Of a stretch of DNA of 64,000 bases, positions 20,101 to 25,410 are shown piece by piece. The stretch is taken from the NCBI GenBank assembly GCA_965222705.1, contig CBDCUO010000050.1, forward strand, positions 1 through 64,000. Reading direction: 5' to 3'. Below the pieces are notes generated by a model that did not search any database, was not told the DNA's origin, and saw nothing but the letters and a program-made list of their open reading frames with translations. The position numbers and the translations under genes were made by a program. Within the stretch, counting starts at the first letter, position 1; each line of letters begins with the position of its first letter. Source of the DNA: JAFMDF01 sp965222705. Lineage in GTDB: Bacteria; Bacteroidota; Bacteroidia; Chitinophagales; Saprospiraceae.

Positions 20101-21683
20101 GGTGGCTCATTGGGAATATGGATGCTAACAAAAGTTGTATCACAAGCTGGAGGAACTGCATCGTCACATATTATATATCCAAATTGGTCCATTCCTGTGT
20201 ATCCAACATTGGAAGTATATAAAATACTGTCATTATTCAAGACCATAACACTTCCATTAGTAGCCGGCAAATCGGGGTCAAGCAAGGTAATTAAAGGCCC
20301 ATTTTCTGGATCGCTATCGTTTTCCTGGACATCAATGGTCACAGGCACCCCCATCCAAGTCATTCCTGAATCCGCAATAGCTATAGGTAATCCATTGCTG
20401 ATCCTTACTATTACGGTAGCCGTATCGCATTGCGAAGGAGTGCCATTATCACAAATGATATAGTTAAAACTATCTTCTCCCGAAAAATTTTCGTTAGGTG
20501 TATAAACCAATTCTCCGCCAGTGATATTTACAATTCCATTAGTCGGTCCATTAGTTGGATCAAGGGTGGTCGTCAAATTTCCATTTTCCAAATCGGTATC
20601 GTTGTCCTGCTCTAAAACAATAACCGGTGTATTGAGGGAGGTGTTAATCGTATCGTTGGTGGCAGTGGGTGCCTGGTTTTCAACAATTACTAATATCATA
20701 GAAGTATCGCACTGAACAGGCATTCCATTATCACAAATGACATAGTTAAAACTATCCCTGCCCGTAAATGCCAAATCCGGTGTGTAAATAATAGACGGGC
20801 CATTAAGAACAGCGGTACCATTAGCCGGGGAATTATCGGGATCAAACAAGGTGGTCAAATCTCCATTTTCAAGATCAGAATCATTACTTTGCACCAAAAT
20901 TGTGACAGCCGTTCCGTGCGTTGTAAAAGCGGTATCCGGACTCGCAGCAGGAGACTCATTTTCGACAATAATGGTTACCAATGCGGTATCGCAAAGGGAA
21001 GGAATCCCATCATCACAAAGGATATAATTAAAATCATCTGTTCCCGTAAAATTATTACTAGGCGTATATTGTATGGCATTATCAATGATTGCAATAGTGC
21101 CGTTGGTAGGATTATTGGAAGGGTCGAAAGAGATGGTCAAACTATCATTATCGGGATCAAAATCATTATTTTGTACAGCAATTATTACCGGCGTTTGGTA
21201 AGAGGTGTTGCGCTCATCATCAACCGCATTTGGGGCACTGTGGCAAATAGAAATTTGAATAGGAAAACAGGAAGGGTCACTCGTTCCACAGTCCGTTTCA
21301 ATGCTCAAACAAATATTGGACAATCCGGGAGTAGCCCTTGTCCAATCTACCACAATCATTGTATCTCCCAAAGTATGCGCAATACTTGCACCCGCAGGAA
21401 GCATCCAATCATAGATAATAGCACCTTGGACAGTATTGACAAAAAAAGTATCTCGCGACTGAGCAATACAAGCAGTATCAGGCATGAAAGAAAGCGTTTC
21501 GTTCTCGTTTCCTTCATTAGCCGATAACAAAAGGGTTTCTTGTTCTATGGGAGCAAGGATCAACATTTCCTTTGAAAAGTAAAAATCAAGGTTTTCACTT
21601 CTACAAAGCCCATTATGAGTACCCCACAGAAACCATAGCAAAAAAAACAACAGTCCTAGATGTTCATGGGTAGTTTTCTTCAT
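10863..21683 (-). CDS. Giant SprB-like surface adhesin with tandem cadherin-like and Ig/PKD-like repeats and a T9SS type B sorting domain
   Basis: About 3,606 residues, starting at the ATG at 21683 where a signal peptide begins (MKKTTHEHLGLLFFLLWF); an upstream in-frame start would add 12 residues. After a short leader domain, 13 tandem cadherin/Big-like repeats of about 95 residues follow, each with NDxDxxxD, GxDxFxYxxCD and xCDTAxV motifs. Next comes a long region of Ig/PKD-like modules, eight of which contain WxGPxGFxS-type motifs, then a 14th cadherin-like repeat. The protein ends in a gliding motility-associated C-terminal domain with IPNVISPNGDGDND, IFNRWGGVVYE and LPAGTYFYTL. The protein should be exported by Sec, then by T9SS, and held at the surface by the downstream PorP/SprF and OmpA partners. 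A role in adhesion or gliding is inferred. Confidence 0.93.
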   Translation of the reverse strand: MKKTTHEHLGLLFFLLWFLWGTHNGLCRSENLDFYFSKEMLILAPIEQETLLLSANEGNENETLSFMPDTACIAQSRDTFFVNTVQGAIIYDWMLPAGASIAHTLGDTMIVVDWTRATPGLSNICLSIETDCGTSDPSCFPIQISICHSAPNAVDDERNTSYQTPVIIAVQNNDFDPDNDSLTISFDPSNNPTNGTIAIIDNAIQYTPSNNFTGTDDFNYILCDDGIPSLCDTALVTIIVENESPAASPDTAFTTHGTAVTILVQSNDSDLENGDLTTLFDPDNSPANGTAVLNGPSIIYTPDLAFTGRDSFNYVICDNGMPVQCDTSMILVIVENQAPTATNDTINTSLNTPVIVLEQDNDTDLENGNLTTTLDPTNGPTNGIVNITGGELVYTPNENFSGEDSFNYIICDNGTPSQCDTATVIVRISNGLPIAIADSGMTWMGVPVTIDVQENDSDPENGPLITLLDPDLPATNGSVMVLNNDSILYTSNVGYTGMDQFGYIICDDAVPPACDTTFVSIHIPNEPPIARGDLNYTLKDIPVDGAILDNDFDPNGDKLILSTVLIQNTIHGILNLYPNGTYTYTPGFGFTGTDIFQYEICDDNLASLCDTGTVTIQVIEVDFNNNRPPVATPDDYVIEENTVLSSNIRANDFDPDEDAILLNTSPLIAPDHGNVIILPNGDFNYSPDNGFWGEDNFTYNICDDGTPFLCDTATVVINIIKSFRNTLFASDDVVVGNANTSLGANVLSNDFDPEGDSILVTSAPIISPANGTLEINSDGSFTYIPKPNYIGPDYFRYEICDNRLPKACDTATVYLAVLKVNNAPFAIDDINITLIAQPTVGNILDNDFDLENDDLILNTTPVNNVVNGTLTLDPDGTYTYVPDAGFVGEDIFTYEICDDGTPVLCDTAIVTIEVVNDDLSKNDPPIGINDIYISLTNVPISGNLLANDFDPDGDGISIFTEPVDKTDNGTVMIDSAGSFAYVPDFNFNGDDYFTYTICDDGTPSLCDTVRVSLTIIPRNSELNYTFANDDAALTQEDHPVTGNLLINDSDPEGNIQTIHPSPLERPEHGRVLINLDGTFSYYPYANYNGTDQFTYRVCDNGTPAACDTATVFLAILPVADPPFAKNDINTTLVNHPVTGQVLTNDEEPDGDALLVNTTPLQSSQYGMVLLNANGTYTYTPDLDFSGEDNFKYIVCDDQVPALCDTATVFITVIDYTNPANNSPEGVEDHLLTLVNSPLNGDLLSNDRDPDSDPLIINTAPVSQPNSGTLVINPDGTFTYIPNPDFTGEDQFHYEVCDINIASKCDTVLVTIEVIPSPGNIVFANDDVASGKEDSQIQGNLLANDYDPQGDQIIVHTSPTRFPQHGTVIVNPNGTFTYVPATDYNGADRFEYQICDDGIPSACDIASVFINIIPVNDTICNIPLATPTLLSNDNVCFTDSIYLFTQENYPPIILENPNADYQFIWYNGLGDSIALTSVSEFKIAASDDLAIAPFTLKVRSGSCYSPFSLPKFVELIDLPTIIANVSGGNNAICKGENVQLTASDITNGVYMWRILGSTDIISTDRNPIIFGLDTTTTFEVLVIPEGCDTGAVATVRVEVKEVPNIDPVANYTLNPDCSPSDLMLIANSNTASIATYEWTGPDDFSSDIENPTILDVQENANGTYMLEVVDVNGCAARASVQVINISNAPIQPIIHNAGPVCEGELLKLSIAQYEGVNIQYSWMTPANTTQDIIGLTTNEIVISPIDSIIHSGDYSAMVMVEGCTLTTAAYAVNVSKKPTLTLDTDQAGTICEGGTLGLISTPTGEAPFAYEWNGPLGFTSIASSPSIANVTTAHNGTYTLKVSDANACFIIENIDINQVVQSPKQPIIANNSTTCIDDTIRLNTLTSYTGVGISYQWLNGLGDSIGDNRFLKISRKDANAIDPFLLQITADGCPTVESNLIEIADNKNQTIALATASAALICRGEQVQLYAREEEEVSYEWRILGDATIISILQNPIFDNLQQTTDYLLTVRRDACDNQFSLDTIRVGVSDGPIFSPSASYTLKADCSPSDLFLNVAISSDTTGLSFNWTGPNGFVSSQKSPVIASVTETFNGIYLLEITDESGCSKKESLFINDIKKAQAIPSISSESIACENDNLFLEVPIYEGNFVQYNWYENGVLLDVNNSNKTFIDNAQKGQEFTLEIIVDGCRLQSDTFAPVVLGQPLVVIDSTYETMVCAGEASEIRFDATITGGQAPYEVEWRGPNGFHSFSEDPLLINTNSSFSGTYSINIADQNGCTHSASTEIEIKDTPLQPMISSNSLMCEGTAITITAPAYEGLSVSYYWNVPDSTNVSGLGTNELVIAPADASLHSGDYTLTVAAEGCSSNSNVLKIAILENFDFNPTAIYTSNLDCTSSDLVLNANIGDSIIGMSYQWTGPNGFTSNLPNPIIVNADSDHNGIYELTITNSTGCAVTAGTNLINTIKAPLSKPIIQSEGAICEGNLLTLSAPIYTGSAVAYTWTLNGMAIPGENSNTIIVGPIRTNTDQYQLTVQVDGCTLSSDIFALNGFPSPSIRPDYTLNTICEGGHLQLRSNLSNTTGNIDYQWSGPSGFTSKAANPLITNISESANGTYTLKVRTIYGCETSESLSISEITDLPEQPVILSNSPVCSGSDIELSIQQTNLDINGQFIWLDSNGDTIGTEKTISLKVNNNTPPAPYQAAVSISGCTSILSAPAFIDLIEMPQVSASNSGPICQGQEVQLMAPDIEGATYFWYDVVTGILISNQQNPTIFDVEETTTFDLKVEIEGCMTSDKIQTTVEVDAVPSIKNISKSASYCAGETVLLTAQSNNPLGQPLVYTWTGPNNFIYTAETDRDSFGLELPNITDAQAGVYELTLRSPNACTSDPQSVIVNVRQELNTPALNAVSNLICGGESIELTASLTNGTAIAYEWYQQNEQGDLFLIKTTSTPSLIINNVNVTHSGEYLVRITKGNCASGYSNVESIKVIDATSSIEASNNSSSLSPICEGDIIQLSLPFLPGASYSWFGPNGYTSDKYNPAINPATALDAGDYFAVVELEGCASVVSSTTRVYIGRQPAAPTIISNGPVCAGETLVLEISSSVIATSGDKVEFEWYNATTDAVVAKTIEPLLRVEEVRATFSDSYHVRTIINGCLSEFSNEIRVEVLAPTELIAFAGIDQTLCAAAAVHLEANEVSAGVGQWQSLTGATIVNPYEASTEALNLNAGLNQFVWTVTSDVCGVNSADTVAIMVDMLTDDRAFAGLDRDLCEVTAVQLDATALNSAKGTWTQSNEQEGQGVLIIEPENPKTNIEGLEPGNTYSFTWTISQGICNNFESDELLLTINDIPPDNALIKEETIYICEEDQLAIAAEVPTLSTGYWQTNSGATIADPTSPTTFIENLDLGENVLVWSLSNGACANYSTDTLRIYSEGFVMANADNYTINPNDSLNFDVLLNDVISLRNNLSFIITKYPNNGKLREAADGTLSYIPANNYFGIDDFRYKICNTVCGELCDTALVTLRIEGNSASGNCIIPNVISPNGDGDNDQFVISCISQFPNNHLSIFNRWGGVVYEVTNYQNDWEGTYKNRPLPAGTYFYTLQLGEGKVPIQGFISLFR
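14113..14141. repeat. Short tandem repeat of period 10 inside the adhesin gene
   Basis: TATTGGTCCG occurs twice in succession followed by TATTGGTCC. The period of 10 is not a multiple of three, so gain or loss of a unit would shift the reading frame. Confidence 0.8.
17430..21240 (-). repeat. Thirteen tandem cadherin/Big-like repeat modules within the giant adhesin
   Basis: The reading frame repeats about every 95 codons. Each unit ends in a variant of CDDGxPxxCDTAxVxIxV, counted 13 times in succession. The copies differ at the DNA level, so they are an old protein-level expansion rather than a recent array. Confidence 0.85.
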
Positions 21684-22053
21684 TGATGTCTCCTTTAAAG
21701 CCAGGTTTAGGCAAACCACCTTCTCAATACTTAGTAAGCCCAGACAAGTAATTTTTAATTTTACAATATTACAAACAGCTGATTCTAACTCTTCAAATTA
21801 CAGTCTGTGCAATATTTCTCTCTATACTATTTAACCCAATAATGGATTGAGATGAAGGGAGGGGTTCCAAGCAATAGACCATTCCAAAGTCATGCCATAC
21901 TCATTACAATTTCATCAGAAGCTAAATTGTTAAGTTTTTGAAAACTTTTAGATAGGTTATCTCGCAATATAACTGTCCTCAATTTGAAAATCTCTTTATT
22001 TAAGAGCAAAATGTGACAGGGACTAATCGAAAGGATAATTAAATCATCCATAT

Positions 22054-22091
22054 AAAAAAAGGGAATCGGATCTTGTCCAATTCCCTTTTTT
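22054..22091 (-). terminator. Rho-independent terminator of rpmI-rplT
   Basis: On the minus strand a stem AAGGGAATTGG pairs with CCGATTCCCTT (one G-U) around a 7-nt loop and is followed by a run of T. It sits 27 nt after the rplT stop. The rest of the 21684-22117 stretch, between rplT and the giant adhesin start, holds no gene I can support; the adhesin promoter should lie here but I could not pick it out. Confidence 0.8.
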
Positions 22092-22117
22092 GAGAAGATT
22101 TGCAGTAAATTCAAGCA

Positions 22118-22462
22118 CTATTTCACCTGATCCACAATGGATTTAAAGGTATCGGGATGATTCATTGCCATATCCGCCAAAACCTTCCTGTTCAAAGCAA
22201 TTTCATTTTTGGAAAGTTGGTGCATAAAAACAGAATAGGAAAGTCCATGCATTCTGGCGGCTGCATTAATGCGAGCAATCCACAATCTTCTGAATGCTCG
22301 CTTTTTGTTTCTTCGATCTCTATAAGCGTACTGTAATCCTTTTTCTACGGCGTTTTTGGCAACCGTATAGACTTTAGAACGCGCACCAAAGTAGCCTTTG
22401 GCCATTTTTAAAATTTTCTTGCGCCTTTTTCTGGACGCTACCCGATTCACGGAACGTGGCAT
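22118..22462 (-). CDS. rplT: 50S ribosomal protein L20
   Basis: The 114-residue protein starts MPRSVNRVASRKRRKKILK and contains GYFGARSKVYTVAKNAV and RRLWIARINAAARMHGLSYS, which are diagnostic for L20. It binds 23S rRNA early in large-subunit assembly. It follows rpmI by 79 nt on the minus strand and ends in a strong hairpin terminator. The usual upstream partner infC is not here but about 35 kb away. Confidence 0.98.
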   Translation of the reverse strand: MPRSVNRVASRKRRKKILKMAKGYFGARSKVYTVAKNAVEKGLQYAYRDRRNKKRAFRRLWIARINAAARMHGLSYSVFMHQLSKNEIALNRKVLADMAMNHPDTFKSIVDQVK

Positions 22463-22541
22463 GGTTCATTTTTTTACAATATAGGGGCTTGTAAGCACTT
22501 GGGACCTATATTGGGTGAAAAAATAGATTCTTTAGAGAAAA

Positions 22542-22742
22542 TTACCCCCTTAGACAAAGCAACTTTTCTACCTTCTTTTTATCGGCATCAGACACGAGAG
22601 TCGCTCCTCGCAATCTAAGTTTAGCCTTACGGCTTTTTTGCCTTTTTCTATGAGAGGTATTCGCCTGAAATCGTTTTATTTTGCCAGAGCCAGTACGCTT
22701 AAATCGCTTTTTCGCACTGGAATGGGTCTTCATCTTTGGCAT
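22542..22742 (-). CDS. rpmI: 50S ribosomal protein L35
   Basis: The 66-residue basic protein starts MPKMKTHSSAKKRFKRTGSG and ends near VEKLLCLRG, matching L35 over its full length. It is the first gene of the rpmI-rplT pair. The leader upstream has a candidate -7 box and a long inverted repeat. Confidence 0.97.
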   Translation of the reverse strand: MPKMKTHSSAKKRFKRTGSGKIKRFQANTSHRKRQKSRKAKLRLRGATLVSDADKKKVEKLLCLRG

Positions 22743-23096
22743 GGCTACAACGTTTTCTTATTATAAAAAAATATCGGATTGGTGGTTGAGCGATTAGTAA
22801 AAAAAGTCACTCCTATTCCAAAAATAGGGTAAAACTGTAAAACGAATTGTTAATCCGCCCTGTCTAAAATAAGCGGGACAGATTAACAATTCGCCTTACT
22901 TCGCCCTTAATGGGAAATGAGCAAAAAACGTATTTCGTTCAAAATAAAACAAGGCATAAACGACTGATTATCAATTCAATACAAAATCAATCATCCATCA
23001 ATTAGCCGCTAACCACTATCCAATTTTCAATTAGCTCGCAAAGATAGTAACTTTATGCCTTATTTGAAAGCTGCGGATTCAAAAACCGCCAAAATA
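22743..23096 (-). promoter_or_regulatory. Leader and promoter region of rpmI-rplT with a 13-bp inverted repeat
   Basis: This 354-nt gap has no gene. CGAATTGTTAATC (22843-22855) pairs exactly with GATTAACAATTCG (22881-22893), and smaller pairings are possible in the 25 bases between. On the minus strand, TATTTTTG (22826-22819) fits the -7 consensus but has no good TTTG upstream. The inverted repeat could be part of an L20-responsive leader, a terminator for the M20 gene upstream, or a dispersed palindrome; the sequence does not decide. Confidence 0.45.
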
Positions 23097-24545
23097 TTAA
23101 TGCTGGCTATTAATAGGAGGTGGACCTTCTGGTATAATGCCCTTATAGACATAGCTGCCCTTGCGCTCCTTAAATTCTTCCTTGACTTTTCGACGCAGAT
23201 TCGCATCCTCGAACAAATCCACCATCGTCATAGACAAGGCCTTGGCAGCATACACCATACCCTTATGGCCAATAGACATCCCGCCGCAAGCCACCACCGC
23301 CCAAGAATGCCAGGGCGTGCCTTTAGGTGCAGTAGTCGCACTTAATCGAATGGTCGGCACGACAAAACTTACATCTCCTACATCCGTAGAGCCGCCCATT
23401 GGATGTTCCAAGGTTTCTTCCAGCGGTTCAATTTTGGATTCAATCCCCACTTGTTCCTTTCCCGTTGCTTCTTGGATTTTTTTAGCAAAAGTTTGTTCTT
23501 CTTCCGTGTAGGAAATCGCACCGAGGTACTCCAAATTCGTTTGTAAACGCGCACCGCCTGTTCGATTGACTAAAATTTCATGAATACCCGACACCAAGGA
23601 GATTTTATGTTCCACATTTGCCATAATAGCCGCACCTTCTGCCATTTTCTCTACCTGTTTCCAAACCTTTTCCATACCTTCCCGCTTTGTATCGCGCACA
23701 CGCACCCATAATCGGGAGTAGTCCGGCACGACATTCACCACCTTCCCCCCATCTTGAATGTGGTAGTGAATCCTTACCGTCGGTCTGACATGTTCTCTGT
23801 AAAAATTAATGCCCGAAGTATATAATTCCAACGCATCCGAAGCACTTCGCCCATTCCAGGGATCAGAAGAAGCGTGCGCTGCCTGTCCATAAAATTCCAC
23901 AATAAAATCCACCAGTGCTAAAGAACTCTGCACTGCCGCTTTGGTTCCCGCACTGGGATGCCAGTCCATTACTACATCCACATCGTCAAACAAACCCGCT
24001 CGAATCATCCACAACTTGCCAAAAAATTTCTCTTCGGCAGGGGTCCCATAAAAGCGAACCGTGCCTTTTAACTTACCTGCTTCAATTAACTCTTTAATCG
24101 CTATTGCAGCACCCAAAGAAGCCACACCAAATAAATTATGCCCACAGCCATGCCCGGCAGCCCCCGGATTCAAAGGGTCTTTGACCGGAACCGTTTTTTG
24201 CGATAAGCCAGGCAGAGCGTCAAACTCCCCCAAAATGCCAATAATCGGCTTACCCGTCCCATATTCCGCTACCAAAGCGGTCGGAATTTCTGCCACGCCT
24301 CTTTCCACTTTAAAGCCATTCGCCTCGGCATATTGAGCCAATGCTTCTGAGGACTTGACCTCCTGAAAAGCAATTTCTTCATACGACCAGATTTTATCGC
24401 TCAACTCCGTCAATTGCTCATATTTGCTGTCTATGGAAGCAATAACGGATTTTTTATTTTTTAAAAACTTGGGCTTCTTTTGTGCGTAATTGGGTACTAG
24501 TAGCCCTACGATAAAGAAGATTGTTAAAAAAGATTTCATACGCAT
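23097..24545 (-). CDS. Secreted M20-family amidohydrolase/peptidase (AbgB-like)
   Basis: The 482-residue protein has a signal peptide (residues 1-21, ending NYAQ) and an M20 metallopeptidase fold. Zinc-ligand motifs include AGHGCGHN (C134-H136) and GTPAEE (E171-E172). A dimerisation insert lies in the middle, and a C-terminal GGSTDVGDVSF motif carries a further ligand region. The best family match is the aminobenzoyl-glutamate utilisation B-like group, here in a periplasmic form. Substrates are probably N-acyl amino acids or small peptides; which one is unknown. Confidence 0.85.
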   Translation of the reverse strand: MRMKSFLTIFFIVGLLVPNYAQKKPKFLKNKKSVIASIDSKYEQLTELSDKIWSYEEIAFQEVKSSEALAQYAEANGFKVERGVAEIPTALVAEYGTGKPIIGILGEFDALPGLSQKTVPVKDPLNPGAAGHGCGHNLFGVASLGAAIAIKELIEAGKLKGTVRFYGTPAEEKFFGKLWMIRAGLFDDVDVVMDWHPSAGTKAAVQSSLALVDFIVEFYGQAAHASSDPWNGRSASDALELYTSGINFYREHVRPTVRIHYHIQDGGKVVNVVPDYSRLWVRVRDTKREGMEKVWKQVEKMAEGAAIMANVEHKISLVSGIHEILVNRTGGARLQTNLEYLGAISYTEEEQTFAKKIQEATGKEQVGIESKIEPLEETLEHPMGGSTDVGDVSFVVPTIRLSATTAPKGTPWHSWAVVACGGMSIGHKGMVYAAKALSMTMVDLFEDANLRRKVKEEFKERKGSYVYKGIIPEGPPPINSQH

Positions 24546-24588
24546 TGTTTTTTGAAAAAATTGTTGGTTTGCTACCTCTAAACAAGCG

Positions 24589-25101
24589 CTAATGCAGTTT
24601 GCTTACGCCCGACACTTCTGCCAGCACATCCGCATAGCTCGTTAATTGTTGTTGGATTTTCGTGATTTCTTTCCTCAAAGCATCGGCCTGCCCCCACTTG
24701 CGCTCATGCTCCGTAACAGAAATACTTTCTGGTTTTTTATCTTCATAATCCTTTAAAATGGGATGCCATTTTGTCAATAAAGGGCGCAACACTTTGTTGA
24801 GTATCCCTACTGCGATATGTCCCAAAGTCGTATCCTTTGGATTCGCGGGAGCAGCAATCGCCGGACCATACTTTTTTAAAACATTTCTCGTCGTCTCAAA
24901 TAGAGAATAAAAAGAGCTTAATGCCTCCCTCAATAAGCCTTCCTCCGGTTTTAATTCCTGAACCGTCACGCGCGTTATCAATTCCACATAAATTTCCCAA
25001 GCAGCTTTTCGCTGTATTTCGTCAATTTCCCAATCGCCTTCAATGTCCAAAAAAGGCAAGGCGACTTTCACTTTAAACCCTTTGAATTTTGCAGATGTCA
25101 T
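24589..25101 (-). CDS. Uncharacterised helical protein divergent from the DGR target
   Basis: The 170-residue protein is not recognised by name. The N-terminal third is mixed (LPFLDIEGDWEIDEIQRKAAWEIYVEL), the middle has LREALSSFYSLFETTRNVLKKYGPAIA, and the rest is predicted helical with WHPIL, EHERKW and a C-terminal QLTSYADVLAEVSGVSKL. No signal peptide or membrane segment is seen. The pattern looks conserved rather than random, and I have an impression of similar proteins near TIR/STAND-type conflict genes, which I cannot verify. It is divergent from the TIR-STAND gene across 309 nt holding a large inverted repeat. Confidence 0.6.
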   Translation of the reverse strand: MTSAKFKGFKVKVALPFLDIEGDWEIDEIQRKAAWEIYVELITRVTVQELKPEEGLLREALSSFYSLFETTRNVLKKYGPAIAAPANPKDTTLGHIAVGILNKVLRPLLTKWHPILKDYEDKKPESISVTEHERKWGQADALRKEITKIQQQLTSYADVLAEVSGVSKLH

Positions 25102-25152
25102 AGATAAAAATGGTTATTATAAAAACTGTTATTATATTTACGAACTAAAAAG

Positions 25153-25325
25153 TTCTACTTTGGCACTTTAGAAATAGTGATTGTTTTAAGTGTAATTAGC
25201 TCCTAGTTTTGGTGGCGGCTGCCTGTTAAAAACTGCGGAGCGGTTGTTTTTAACTAGAATTTTTGTTCTTTTTTTTCAATGAAAAAAGAACAACATCTAG
25301 TTTTGTTTAAAGTGCCAAAGTAGAA
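25153..25325. repeat. Nested inverted-repeat element upstream of the DGR target gene
   Basis: TTCTACTTTGGCACTTTA (25153-25170) pairs perfectly with TAAAGTGCCAAAGTAGAA (25308-25325). Inside, AACTAGA (25252-25258) pairs with TCTAGTT (25296-25302), and TTGTTCTTTTTT pairs with AAAAAAGAACAA (25263-25274 / 25282-25293). A further TTAAAAAC/GTTTTTAA stem precedes these. The 173-bp, non-coding, terminally inverted form resembles a MITE; a structured 5' region is the alternative. It occupies most of the 309-nt gap between the divergent genes. Confidence 0.75.
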
Positions 25326-25410
25326 TAAGATAAGTGATTGATTTTAAGTTTTATAGCCGTAGAACCGCTTAAAGCTCATTCTACATAAGCAAAAACCAAT
25401 CGAAGATACA

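Noticed and set aside
20889..21527. 212-residue frame antisense to the adhesin repeats
   Set aside because: It is a by-product of the repetitive adhesin coding strand; its low-complexity I/R/N-rich translation resembles no protein.
21890..22114. 74-residue frame downstream of rplT on the minus strand
   Set aside because: It runs through the rplT terminator hairpin and has no recognisable product.
23055..23345. Frames antisense to the 3' end of the M20 peptidase
   Set aside because: They overlap conserved M20 coding sequence and show no independent motif.
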